A stretch of 64,000 nucleotides of DNA from Melioribacteraceae bacterium (GTDB lineage Bacteria; Bacteroidota; Ignavibacteria; Ignavibacteriales; Melioribacteraceae). The notes beneath the pieces were generated by a model. The model had not been told where the DNA came from. It ran no database searches and saw only the letters and a list, made by a program, of their open reading frames with translations. Below are positions 18,401 through 27,205 of this stretch, one piece after another. How positions within the stretch are numbered: the first letter of the stretch is position 1; the number at the start of each line of letters is the position of its first letter. Location: contig DAOSDY010000003.1 of NCBI GenBank assembly GCA_035362835.1, positions 186,001 through 250,000 of the forward strand. The letters run 5' to 3'. Position numbers and translations under genes: made by a program.

Positions 18401-19186
18401 CTAAACCACGTTGCGAGTATTATGGTAGAATGTAAGAATTGATTCGGCAATTCCTCTTAAGTTAAATGTTGAAGGGACAATATTTACAACCAATCCGGAA
18501 TCCCTTATCGCTTCTTCTGTAGTTGTGCCGATAGCACAAATAATCTTTCCTTCAAAATATTTATGGCAGTCGGTAGTATTCATCAAATTACAATATCCCC
18601 TGAAGGAAGAAGGGCTTGTAAATATGAAAAGATCCGGCTTAATATCGAGATGATTCAATAATTCTTCCGGCACCTCATCCTTATTAATCAGCTGAGTCTC
18701 ATAGATAGGAAGACTAACAACGTAAGCGCCGAGGTCCATCAATCCATTACTTAATTCGTCTCTTGAAATAGCCGAACCCGGGATCAGAATTTTTTTGCCT
18801 GAGATATTCAGTTCCGAAAACTTTTTAATCAATCCTTTCGCACTGAATTCCTCCGGCATAATATGTATATAGATGCCGTGAGATCTGCAAGTTTCCGCCG
18901 TACCGCTTCCAACTACTGCAACCCGGGTGCGTGATAAGTCCGGTTTATAATCCGCAACTAGATTCGAAAATACTTCCACGGCATTCGATGAAGTAAATAT
19001 TATAAATTCAAATGCGGATGAATCCGATATCAATTCAGTAAGATCCAGCGAATTGTATGAAGGTATTATTTTAATAGTAGGTAAGCAGATTAATTCAGCT
19101 CCGGAATTTACAAGAGAATTGAATGCGGTGCCGCAATCTTCCGAAGACCTGGTAATTAAAATCTTTTTCCCTTTTATCAAATTCAC
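18401..19186 (-). CDS. hemD: Uroporphyrinogen-III synthase
   Basis: HemD closes and inverts ring D of hydroxymethylbilane to make uroporphyrinogen III. The 261-residue protein shows the weakly conserved family features: KKILITRSSEDCG at the N-terminus, FIIFTSSNAVEVFSNL near 57, and FIFTSPSSFRGYCN near 190. The start is GTG, overlapping the hemC stop by four bases (GTGA), which points to translational coupling. Position between hemC and hemE agrees with the call, which is more certain from context than from the diverged sequence alone. Confidence 0.9.
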   Translation of the reverse strand: MNLIKGKKILITRSSEDCGTAFNSLVNSGAELICLPTIKIIPSYNSLDLTELISDSSAFEFIIFTSSNAVEVFSNLVADYKPDLSRTRVAVVGSGTAETCRSHGIYIHIMPEEFSAKGLIKKFSELNISGKKILIPGSAISRDELSNGLMDLGAYVVSLPIYETQLINKDEVPEELLNHLDIKPDLFIFTSPSSFRGYCNLMNTTDCHKYFEGKIICAIGTTTEEAIRDSGLVVNIVPSTFNLRGIAESILTFYHNTRNVV

Positions 19187-20127
19187 CTGGTTCTTTCCCT
19201 GTCATATATTTCTTTTAATATTTCCGAAGCACCGGCATTCAGTAATTGTCCGGCGAGTTTTATACCGGTTCTTTCCGGATAACGGATGCCACCTTCAATT
19301 TTTTTTCTGAAAGTAATCGATCCATCAACAGAACCTACTACAGCTTCAAGAATTAATCTTTCCGATTTCACCTGGGCATAAGCCCCGATAGGGACCTGAC
19401 ATCCGCCTTCAAGAGCTTTTAATAATGCCCGCTCGGCTCTAACAGCTAAGAATGTTTTTTCATGATGAATCTTTTTAAGCATTTTTGCGGCCAGGAGATT
19501 GTCCTTGCGTATTTCAATACCGAGGGCTCCCTGTCCTACTGCCGGAAGGAGACGATCCTTATCAATTATTGATGAGATATATTTATTCAGTTTTAAACGT
19601 TCAACGCCGGCTCTTGCAAGTACTATAGCATCCCAGTCAGATTCAAGAAACTTTTTGATTCTTGTAGGTACGTTTCCTCTCAGTTCCTCGATCTTAACAT
19701 CGGGACGTAAATGGAGTATCTGGGATCTTCTACGTAAAGAACCAGTTGCAATGACTGCATTATCCTTAAGATTATTTATGGTAGTCCCTTTTTTCCGAGC
19801 GATAAGAACATCCTCCACCGGATGCCTTTTTGTAACGGCTGCAAGGAATAATCCTTCGGGAATTTCTGTCTGAAGATCCTTGAGACTGTGCACTGCAATA
19901 TCTATTGAACCGTTCAGTAATTCGTTTTCCAATTCCTTTGTAAAGAGTCCTTTATCTCCAATCTTGGAAAGAGCTACATCAAGTATCTTATCACCCTTCG
20001 TATTAATAATTCTGATTTCTACAGAAAGGTATTTATTTTTTCTTTCAAGTTCTCTTTTAACGAAACGTGCCTGCCATAAAGCCAATTCACTTCCGCGCGA
20101 TCCGATTATCAGTTTATTCTTTTTCAA
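19183..20127 (-). CDS. hemC: Hydroxymethylbilane synthase (porphobilinogen deaminase)
   Basis: HemC joins four porphobilinogen units into hydroxymethylbilane on a dipyrromethane cofactor. The cofactor cysteine is in ALEGGCQVPIGAYA (near residue 244). IIGSRGSELALWQA at the N-terminus, HSLKDLQTEIPEG (near 80) and RRRSQILHLRPDVKIEELRGNV (near 130) are all family motifs. The 314-residue length fits. The start is TTG with AAGGAAAG upstream; it overlaps the end of hemA by 14 bases. Part of the hemACDEN series. Confidence 0.97.
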   Translation of the reverse strand: MKKNKLIIGSRGSELALWQARFVKRELERKNKYLSVEIRIINTKGDKILDVALSKIGDKGLFTKELENELLNGSIDIAVHSLKDLQTEIPEGLFLAAVTKRHPVEDVLIARKKGTTINNLKDNAVIATGSLRRRSQILHLRPDVKIEELRGNVPTRIKKFLESDWDAIVLARAGVERLKLNKYISSIIDKDRLLPAVGQGALGIEIRKDNLLAAKMLKKIHHEKTFLAVRAERALLKALEGGCQVPIGAYAQVKSERLILEAVVGSVDGSITFRKKIEGGIRYPERTGIKLAGQLLNAGASEILKEIYDRERTR

Positions 20128-21406
20128 TTTTCTTTCCTTCGTTTTGAGATGAGTCCAGATTAAAAAGCTCCTTTAAAATTATTGAGTTGGTCGTAACCTT
20201 TTGAATGTCGTTTCCGGATTCGGCCAGTTCGCGCAATTTAACTGTTGGATTATGAAGAATTCTCCCCATCATTCTGCGGGTCATGTCCTCAATCTTAGCA
20301 AAATCCTCTTCACTGATTTTATGTTTTAATTTCCCGAGTTCATCAGACCGGATTTCATCGAAAAAATTCCTGAGGGATTTAATTGTCGGAACTACTTCGA
20401 GCGCATTGTACCAGCCGAAGAATCCCACCATCTCTTCCATTATAATTTTTTCTACGGCGGGAATCTCATTCTTTCTTTTCTGAAGATTCTGTTCAACAAT
20501 GATTTTTAAAGAATCCATGTCGTGATAAAACACGTTATCTATCTTCCGTACATCGGGATCGATATCACGCGGTATTGCAATGTCCATAAGAACAATGGGT
20601 GCGCCTTTCCTTCTCTTAATTGCGGATTCAATTTCTTTGTAGGAGATTATATAACTGTCGGAGCTTGTCGCGCTGATTATAATATCGAAATTATGGAAGT
20701 GATTATTCAGGTTCTCAAAAGGTATTAATTCGCCTCTAACTTTTTCCGCAAGAGTCCGGGCTCTTTCTAAAGTCCTGTTAGAAATGGAAATCCTGCCGAT
20801 TCCCTTATCTCTTAGATTAATAGCAGCCAGCTCGCCTGTTTCACCAGCGCCGATAACCAGAGCGGTCTTTTTTTCAAGTCCGGCGAATATTTTTTCGACT
20901 ACCTGCACAGCGGCATAGCTTACTGTTACAGCCCCTTCGCCGATCCCGGTTTCTTTAATAGTGCGCTTTCCTACTTTAATTGCGGTATCGAAGAGGCGAT
21001 GAAGCACAGGCCCGGAGAATGCAAGGTCTTCCGAAATTTCGAATGCCTCCTTAACCTGTCCGAGTATCTGGCTGTCTCCGATTATTAAGGAATCTATTCC
21101 GGAAGCCACATTGAATAGATGTTTTACAGCCCCGCAGGAAAAGTATTTGCTGAAATATTCCGGTTTAATTCCGGTTACGGGTTTAAGGCTCAAAAGAGTT
21201 TCTATGATGGAGCTTGTATTTAATGAATAGCTGGTCGGCAATCCGAATATTTCCGTACGGTTGCATGTCGAAATAACAACTCCCTCCGATAAAACCTTAT
21301 TAAGCAGAGGAACTAATTCAATAATTTCGTTCCTGTTCAGATGGAGAGCTTCACGGATTTCGATAGGTGAAGTATTATGATTTATTGTAATGCCGATTAA
21401 ATTCAT
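20114..21406 (-). CDS. hemA: Glutamyl-tRNA reductase
   Basis: HemA reduces glutamyl-tRNA(Glu) with NADPH to glutamate-1-semialdehyde, the committed step of the C5 pathway. The catalytic cysteine is in VISTCNRTEIFG (near residue 45), the tRNA/substrate motif is GIDSLIIGDSQILGQVKEA (near 107), and the NADPH fold is ALVIGAGETGELAA (near 180). The C-terminal dimerisation helices are present. The length is 430 residues from the ATG I chose; a TTG six codons upstream is an alternative. It follows the HemX-like gene by 14 bases and overlaps hemC. In other bacteria HemA is the point of haem feedback control. Confidence 0.97.
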   Translation of the reverse strand: MNLIGITINHNTSPIEIREALHLNRNEIIELVPLLNKVLSEGVVISTCNRTEIFGLPTSYSLNTSSIIETLLSLKPVTGIKPEYFSKYFSCGAVKHLFNVASGIDSLIIGDSQILGQVKEAFEISEDLAFSGPVLHRLFDTAIKVGKRTIKETGIGEGAVTVSYAAVQVVEKIFAGLEKKTALVIGAGETGELAAINLRDKGIGRISISNRTLERARTLAEKVRGELIPFENLNNHFHNFDIIISATSSDSYIISYKEIESAIKRRKGAPIVLMDIAIPRDIDPDVRKIDNVFYHDMDSLKIIVEQNLQKRKNEIPAVEKIIMEEMVGFFGWYNALEVVPTIKSLRNFFDEIRSDELGKLKHKISEEDFAKIEDMTRRMMGRILHNPTVKLRELAESGNDIQKVTTNSIILKELFNLDSSQNEGKKIEKE

Positions 21407-21420
21407 TGCCTGAAATTCTT

Positions 21421-22245
21421 TCAATAAAACGAATGAAACGTATTAGCGAGTGTGCTGGTAAGTATTAAAGAAATTACAGCAAATAAAAATCCTGCAAGTG
21501 AAAAGTAAATAACTTTCCTTCCATACCACCCGGCAGCTATTTTACTTGTAATCCCTGCGCCGTAAATTATCCAGACGAGTGCTGTCCCGATCAGTTTGGG
21601 ATCGCTGTACCTGAAATCAGGGAAAGCCGAGGGAAGCCATATAATTCCTATAACTATTGCAACCGTAATCAGGACGAATCCGATTACAAGCGAATAGAAA
21701 CTTAATTTCTCAAGTATCTCGAGGCTCGGCAGGCGGTTGAATACAAGTCCGAATTTACTTGCCCGCAGATTTTTGTAAAGGAGAAGAAAGAGCAATCCGT
21801 AAACAGCAGAAATCGTAATTCCGGAATAACCGAGTAATGCGCTTATTACATGCAGTCCGAGCAGCCTGTTCCTTAGTACATCGGGGACAATATAGTTGTG
21901 CTCAATAAACAGTGAGGAGAAGAACTGAAATACGAGCGCAAAAAAGAGAATGAAAGCGCCGGTTCCTCTTACGTCTGTAAGCAATTCGAGGATGAAATAA
22001 GAAAAGCCGATCGAAAAAGCCAGAATCGAAAATATTTCGAATTTGTTCGTTATCGGTGTATGGTCGAATTCGATGGTTCTGATGATCAGATAGAATAAGT
22101 GGACTATAAGAGTAATGAAAAGAAAGATTCTTTTTGAGTTGGCAAGGACTCTCTTCTCATTTATAAAATCGATTGCATATACCATAAAAGTAATAAGGTA
22201 GGCAAGCGGTAATATTGTATTTAATAGCTCTAATGCTGAGATCAT
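21421..22245 (-). CDS. HemX/CcsA-like integral membrane protein
   Basis: The 274 residues form about eight membrane helices and belong to the cytochrome c assembly (CcsA/CcmC) superfamily. HVISALLGYSGITISAVYGLL (near 130) carries a conserved His, and DPKLIGTALVWIIYGAGI near 220 corresponds to the region after the tryptophan-rich haem loop of CcsA, which is degenerate here. That loss, and the location directly before hemA, match HemX-type proteins, which in Bacillus lower HemA levels. Whether it handles haem or regulates HemA cannot be told from sequence. It is the first gene of the operon ending with hemN. Confidence 0.78.
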   Translation of the reverse strand: MISALELLNTILPLAYLITFMVYAIDFINEKRVLANSKRIFLFITLIVHLFYLIIRTIEFDHTPITNKFEIFSILAFSIGFSYFILELLTDVRGTGAFILFFALVFQFFSSLFIEHNYIVPDVLRNRLLGLHVISALLGYSGITISAVYGLLFLLLYKNLRASKFGLVFNRLPSLEILEKLSFYSLVIGFVLITVAIVIGIIWLPSAFPDFRYSDPKLIGTALVWIIYGAGITSKIAAGWYGRKVIYFSLAGFLFAVISLILTSTLANTFHSFY

Positions 22246-22371
22246 AATTCACTAAATAAGTAATATTATATAATAAATGAGTAAAACTTCGGGTGACAAA
22301 TTTAAGAATTTATTGGCCTAAAAACTTATGGTTATAAAGGGAAATTGAGGCAGAAATTGAGGACTTGTTAT

Positions 22372-22403
22372 AAAAAAAGGGAAGCTCTGCTTCCCTTTTT
22401 TTT
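22372..22403 (-). terminator. Terminator after the sialidase-like gene
   Basis: GGGAAGC pairs with GCTTCCC around a 3-base loop, with A- and T-runs on the two sides that extend the pairing. It lies 16 bases beyond the stop of the minus-strand sialidase-like gene and before the leader of the haem operon. Symmetry would let it work in both directions. Confidence 0.85.
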
Positions 22404-22419
22404 GGTATTTGTCGGCCGG

Positions 22420-23916
22420 TTATTTGAGTATAATCATCTTTTTAGTTTCAGAATACTTACCTGCCGTAATTTTATAGAAATAGATGCCGCTTGTTAGCCT
22501 GGAATTTTGCAATGAAAATTGAGAATCATAATTCCCCGGCTGTTTGAATTCATTTACGAGTGTAGCCACCTCTTTGCCCTGGAGGTCATATATTTTCAGT
22601 GATACGAAACCGGCTTGCGGAATTGAATAACGAATAGTTGTAGAAGGATTAAAAGGATTGGGGTAATTATTGAACAACTCAAAATCTATCGGTAATTCAT
22701 TTCCGGTTTTAATGCCGGTTACAGAGTTAAATCGATTGAAAAATAGTTTCCCGCCGTTTTGATCCCAGCCAAGCCATATGACCCCAAGGTCATAAGAAGT
22801 CGAAAATTGTAATGGAACAATTTCAGGTTTTGGATTGCTGGATGTCCAGTAGGGAGGATGTGAAGATAAACTTGCATTATAAATAAATTGCGAGCTGTTG
22901 CCGGTGGCATTGAAGTTATAAACAATTTTATCAGTTGAATTTGTTGCCTCACCGCTTTGAGGTTCATCATAATAATAGACTAAGTCGAATCCGTCTTTAT
23001 TTTTCTTAATGTTCGGCCAGTAATTATTTGAAGCGGGAAGTGTCGCTATATCAATCGGTATGCTGAAACTGCTTCCTCCATTAGTACTGAATGTACCCTT
23101 GACCAGCAATTTGTTGTTAACGCTTTCAGTATAAACAACCCAGACTTTTTCGCCATTTAATGCGCACTTATATTCTGTTTTAATTATGTTTTCTGCAACC
23201 GCATTTACCGGTGAAAAGGGAACTAATATTCCGTTCATATTAAATTCGCCCACTGAATAAGCAATAGGAGAAGCTTCTTTAGGTAAATAATAATTGTACA
23301 TGTATGCAATTCCAACTTTTCTGCCGCTGATAACAATTCTGGGAGAATGAGTATTATAATCAAGATAGCCAAAGTGCTTTGTACTAAACTCACCGTTAAT
23401 AATTTCCGATTGCAGGAACTTTAGTTCGTTGTCAAAAGGATCAGTATAAAGAAAAAAGAAATTGTTTAGTTCTTCAGAGTAGACAGCATCAAATTCTCTT
23501 GCAAGCATTTGAGAAGCCCAGATGCCCCCTGGCTCGTCAATTCTCTTACAGGTAATCATATTATCTATCAAAGCAAACAGATAAATTGAATTATTGGGAC
23601 CGTTGAGAAGTTTAAAATCTCCGTATGTTCCATCAATTGTCATCCATGCATCACTCTGGGTTGCTTTCCAGTTAACTCCCAGATCATCGGAAAACATAAT
23701 TATTATTCCACCGGAGGGGAACATTACGAGATTTTTAATTGCGACATAAATTTTTCCGTCGGAATTCTGTACCCCGGAAAATGATCCTAAAGGGTCTTTA
23801 TCTAAAATCATTCTATCATTTCCCCACAGTGCATAACTTGAAATATGACTCTGTGGATATCCAATTGTAGTGAATACCAATGTTAGAATATAAAGTGACA
23901 GATATTTTATTTTCAT
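22420..23916 (-). CDS. Secreted sialidase/BNR-fold-like protein with type IX sorting tail
   Basis: The 498-residue protein has a signal peptide (MKIKYLSLYILTLVFTTIGYPQS), a central region that reads like a six-bladed beta-propeller (repeated 'VNWKATQSDAW', 'GGSSFSIPIDIA' type strands), and an approximately 80-residue C-terminal sorting domain starting at FNNYPNPFNPSTTIRYS and ending in ITAGKYSETKKMIILK. That tail directs export by the type IX system to the cell surface. It matches the tail of the next gene closely. The Asp-box motifs (SxDxGxxW) suggest a sialidase fold, but catalytic Arg/Tyr/Glu residues cannot be identified with confidence, so an enzyme activity should not be assumed. Confidence 0.75.
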   Translation of the reverse strand: MKIKYLSLYILTLVFTTIGYPQSHISSYALWGNDRMILDKDPLGSFSGVQNSDGKIYVAIKNLVMFPSGGIIIMFSDDLGVNWKATQSDAWMTIDGTYGDFKLLNGPNNSIYLFALIDNMITCKRIDEPGGIWASQMLAREFDAVYSEELNNFFFLYTDPFDNELKFLQSEIINGEFSTKHFGYLDYNTHSPRIVISGRKVGIAYMYNYYLPKEASPIAYSVGEFNMNGILVPFSPVNAVAENIIKTEYKCALNGEKVWVVYTESVNNKLLVKGTFSTNGGSSFSIPIDIATLPASNNYWPNIKKNKDGFDLVYYYDEPQSGEATNSTDKIVYNFNATGNSSQFIYNASLSSHPPYWTSSNPKPEIVPLQFSTSYDLGVIWLGWDQNGGKLFFNRFNSVTGIKTGNELPIDFELFNNYPNPFNPSTTIRYSIPQAGFVSLKIYDLQGKEVATLVNEFKQPGNYDSQFSLQNSRLTSGIYFYKITAGKYSETKKMIILK

Positions 23917-23935
23917 TTTTTTCTCATACTGGTTA

Positions 23936-26011
23936 TTACTTTAATAAAAGTAGTTTTTTTATTGAAGTGAAATTCTTTGTCTGAAGTTTATATAAATAGA
24001 CACCGCTCGCTAATTGAGAATTGAAAATGGCAAATTGAGAATTGTATGTTCCGGGTTGTTTGAATTCGTTGACTAGAATGGCAACTTCCTTACCAAGTAG
24101 ATCATATACTTTTAGCATAACATAACCGGCTTCCGGAATTGAATATTGGATTGTTGTAGAAGGATTGAAAGGATTGGGGTAGTTTTGCTCAAGTCTGTAT
24201 TCCAAAGGAATTACTTCTTTGTCGTTTATTGAAGTAACAAGCTCGCTCAAAGGTCTTTTGTATACACCATATGTACTTGTGCCGGCATACAGGAAATTAT
24301 CCAAAACTTCAATGCCGTAGACATCCAAGGGCAAACCTTCGTTCTTAAGAACCCAATTAGCACCGCCATCCTTACTGCTGTATACATTAGCACCGCTAGC
24401 AACATATACATTATTGTTATTATCAAATGTAATGGCATAAATCAAAAGGTACGTCATGCCATTATTACTTTGCGTCCAGGTAGCACCATTGTCATTAGAA
24501 ATATATACCCCGTCACCCCAGGTACCGGCAAATATTTTGTTATTATTAGCTTTAATTGTAATAATATTTTTCCCTTGCAGACTAACCTGACCCCAGGAGG
24601 CTCCATAATCTGTAGTAGAAACAATGCCGGCAGATGTAGCTGCGAATAACTTAGTCCCGACAAATGTAAGCATGTTTATATTTCTCGCTGTCAAATTATT
24701 GTTTGTCACAGCCCAGGTTGCACCGTTGTCATTAGAGACATAAACGCCATTGGTTGCAGTCCCTATAAAAATTTTGTTATTTCCTATTGCAGCAGTGTAA
24801 ACACTAAGCAAGTCCGCATTGTTACTCGTAAGCGGAGTCCAATTAACTCCGTTATCTACGGATCGGAATAATCCCCAGCCGGCTGTAGCGGCATAAATGT
24901 CGTTGTTGTTATTTACAAGCTGAACGACGTTACTAACAGAGGGATAACTATGATTCCAGGTGGTGCCTCCGTTGGAAGTATTGTGAACACCACCCGAATA
25001 ATAAGCCCCTGCAAATAAAGTTGAACCGATTTTAAGTAATGTTTTTATTGTGGAATTGGTTATGCCTTTATTGCATTGTGTCCACAATGTTCCATTATTT
25101 GTTGTCTTATAAATTCCTCTTGTACTGTTAGCAACAAAAATATTATTGCCGATTGCAGCAAAATTATTAGAATAGTCAGATAGAGTTCCGGTGTTGGTTT
25201 TTGTCCAATTAGTACCTCCGTCTACAGATCTGTGTATACCTGCGTCGGTGCTTATAAATAGATCAGTCCCGGTTGAAAATATTTTTCTTGCATTAGTGGT
25301 TTGCAAACCCTGGTTAACTGCTGTCCAGTTTTGTCCATTGTCAACTGATTTATGAGCACCTCCATAATTGCTGCAGACAAAAATATCATTCCCTATTTTA
25401 GTAAACGATTTGAAACCGGATGAATTAGCAGATATTCCTGTATTTGCAGTTTGCCAGTTTATTCCCTTGTCCGAAGAAGAAAATATCCCGGTATTAGTAC
25501 CTATAAATATCTTCGAATCAGTTACCAGAATTGCCCAAATAGTTTTATCCGCAATTCCTGATGTATAAACAGTCCATGTTAAACCTTCATCACCGGAACG
25601 GGCAATTCCGGAACCATGTAGAGCCGCATAAAGATATGTTCCGTCGTATGCAACAGCTTTAACATCATAAGTATTATTCGTTGGTTTGATATTCTGCCAG
25701 CTTTCACCATTATTTGCGGAAATGTAAATTTCGTTGTAAACAGCAGCAACGATTTTTTGTCCGAGCAGGCAAAAACCAAATACTTTTCCTCGATATTGAA
25801 TTCCACTATTTACAGCAATCCAGTTGTCTCCATTATCAACTGTTCTGTAAATGCCACCGTTACCGGCCGTACCTGCAAAGAGGGTGGTTCCTTTTGCAAA
25901 AAGCGGATCGATAGTTGTCTCATTTGGGCCGCCGGTAAGAGTCCACTGTGCATTAAGTGCTGATAAAAGAACAAAAAAACAGATAATTAATAAGTAAAGA
26001 CTCTTTTTCAT
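23936..26011 (-). CDS. Secreted beta-propeller (YCF48/BNR-like) protein with type IX sorting tail
   Basis: The 691-residue protein has a signal peptide (MKKSLYLLIICFFVLLSALNAQ) and about twelve copies of an Asp-box repeat of the form S-x-D-x-G-x-x-W-x-x-x-N-x-G (for example SVDNGQNWTAVNQGL, SNDNGATWTQSNNGM), spaced at about 40 residues. This is a large beta-propeller or tandem propellers. The C-terminus is a type IX sorting domain (EQNYPNPFNPSTTIQYS to the end, with final KKLLLLK). It lies 19 bases upstream of the sialidase-like gene and is probably in one operon with it. Function at the cell surface is unknown; binding of glycan or protein is the usual role of such folds. Confidence 0.78.
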   Translation of the reverse strand: MKKSLYLLIICFFVLLSALNAQWTLTGGPNETTIDPLFAKGTTLFAGTAGNGGIYRTVDNGDNWIAVNSGIQYRGKVFGFCLLGQKIVAAVYNEIYISANNGESWQNIKPTNNTYDVKAVAYDGTYLYAALHGSGIARSGDEGLTWTVYTSGIADKTIWAILVTDSKIFIGTNTGIFSSSDKGINWQTANTGISANSSGFKSFTKIGNDIFVCSNYGGAHKSVDNGQNWTAVNQGLQTTNARKIFSTGTDLFISTDAGIHRSVDGGTNWTKTNTGTLSDYSNNFAAIGNNIFVANSTRGIYKTTNNGTLWTQCNKGITNSTIKTLLKIGSTLFAGAYYSGGVHNTSNGGTTWNHSYPSVSNVVQLVNNNNDIYAATAGWGLFRSVDNGVNWTPLTSNNADLLSVYTAAIGNNKIFIGTATNGVYVSNDNGATWAVTNNNLTARNINMLTFVGTKLFAATSAGIVSTTDYGASWGQVSLQGKNIITIKANNNKIFAGTWGDGVYISNDNGATWTQSNNGMTYLLIYAITFDNNNNVYVASGANVYSSKDGGANWVLKNEGLPLDVYGIEVLDNFLYAGTSTYGVYKRPLSELVTSINDKEVIPLEYRLEQNYPNPFNPSTTIQYSIPEAGYVMLKVYDLLGKEVAILVNEFKQPGTYNSQFAIFNSQLASGVYLYKLQTKNFTSIKKLLLLK

Positions 26012-26023
26012 AACTAATACTCC

Positions 26024-26392
26024 TTAAATAATTTGCTCGTTGATAATTTTTTCAATCTTGCTTTTTAGATCAGTAAGATTTTCCTTATTAAGGTAGTCCA
26101 AAGCACCGGCATCAAGAGCCGCCTGTTTGTATTCCTCTTCCTGCAACTGGCTTATTACAATAATTTTAGAAAGGGGGGAGTGTTTTTTAATCTGCCGGAT
26201 AGCTTCGAGCCCGTCCATTCTCTCCATCATAATATCCATCAGTATCAGATCCGGATTTTCGTCCCTTTGAAGCCTAACCGCCTCATCACCGTCGCTGCAC
26301 TCAATGATAACGGGATTATCAAATGATTTTTCGAGAAATCTGCGGATTACGTCTCGTATGAGAGGGCTGTCGTCTGCAATCAGGACTTTCAA
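26024..26392 (-). CDS. Single-domain response regulator
   Basis: The 122 residues are one receiver domain. Asp-Asp are in VLIADDSPLIRD, the phosphoacceptor Asp is in LILMDIMMERMDG (near 54), Ser in KIIVISQLQEE and Lys in YLNKENL. There is no output domain. The start is TTG (CGGAAC upstream). It lies 12 bases before the propeller gene, so the two may be co-transcribed, and 159 bases after the NarL-type regulator. It probably belongs to the same signalling group as the reg_prop kinase, but this is inferred from position only. Confidence 0.82.
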   Translation of the reverse strand: MKVLIADDSPLIRDVIRRFLEKSFDNPVIIECSDGDEAVRLQRDENPDLILMDIMMERMDGLEAIRQIKKHSPLSKIIVISQLQEEEYKQAALDAGALDYLNKENLTDLKSKIEKIINEQII

Positions 26393-26551
26393 GTTCCGGT
26401 TCCTTTCTTTTCACACGCAAGTTATTTTTTGCCAGGGAGGAACGAAATAGAGAGTAATTCTCAATTTGAAATGAGTAGAACTACTTAGATAAATTGATAG
26501 ACTTTTTTACAGTAAATACGATATCAAATAAAGCGGTTAAAGGAAATCTTT

Positions 26552-27205
26552 TTACAAAAGGTTTTTATTTTCGATAGCAAAGAGAAGAAGTTTGTTGTAA
26601 CCGCTCAACCCGAGTTTGTGTGCAATATTATTTCTGTGATTTTGAACTGTGCGGAAGCTTACAAATAATTCGCCTGCTATCTGGGCGCTCGTCTTATTCT
26701 GCGAAATCAGTTTAAGTATCTGAATCTCAGCAGGAGTCAGTTTTTTAACCAGACCGGTAATATCGTTTCCCTGTTTCGGTTTTTTCCTGTTCATAATCAT
26801 TTTATCAACCAGTTCTTTGCCTACATAGAACGAGCCTTTCATTACGGCGTTAATGCAATCAATTATCTCAATATCAGTCGAGTTTTTCAGAAGGTAGCCG
26901 TGGACTTCACTTTCCATCGCCTCTTCAAAATATTCCTCTTCACTGTACATGGTAAGAATAATCGGACGGGTAGGAAGGTTCTGTTCGAATATTTTAGAGG
27001 CAATTTGAATGCCGGATAAGCCGGGCATCGAGATATCCAGAATAGCGACAGCGGGCTTTTTTGTTTTTATTATTTCCCAGGCTTCAATTCCGTTTCCGAT
27101 ACTGTAGCAGACTTTCAAATGCTTTTCTTTTTGAATTATTTTTATAAGCCCTTCCCTGTAAACAGGATGATCGTCGGCCACTAAAATTTTTGTCTCTTTT
27201 TCCAT
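26552..27205 (-). CDS. NarL/LuxR-type response regulator
   Basis: The 217-residue protein has a receiver domain (Asp pair in ILVADDHPVYREG, phosphoacceptor in AILDISMPGLSG near 57, Lys in HGYLLKNST) and a LuxR helix-turn-helix at about 150-215 (LTPAEIQILKLISQNKTSAQIAGELFVSFRTVQNH). The ATG directly follows the stop of the reg_prop kinase (TAA then ATG), so the two form a kinase/regulator pair with coupled translation. Phosphorylated regulators of this class dimerise and bind DNA. Target genes are not known; the neighbouring surface proteins are candidates. Confidence 0.92.
   Translation of the reverse strand: MEKETKILVADDHPVYREGLIKIIQKEKHLKVCYSIGNGIEAWEIIKTKKPAVAILDISMPGLSGIQIASKIFEQNLPTRPIILTMYSEEEYFEEAMESEVHGYLLKNSTDIEIIDCINAVMKGSFYVGKELVDKMIMNRKKPKQGNDITGLVKKLTPAEIQILKLISQNKTSAQIAGELFVSFRTVQNHRNNIAHKLGLSGYNKLLLFAIENKNLL

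Noticed and set aside
22420..24200. Near-identical DNA at the 3' ends of two neighbouring genes, as if duplicated by a mobile element
   Set aside because: Both are type IX sorting domains of two different proteins; the rest of the genes differs and there are no terminal repeats or transposase.
23936..26011. Many short similar DNA stretches, at first sight a repeat array
   Set aside because: They are the coding sequence of protein beta-propeller Asp-box repeats in one open frame, with variable DNA and no constant spacer; not a CRISPR array.
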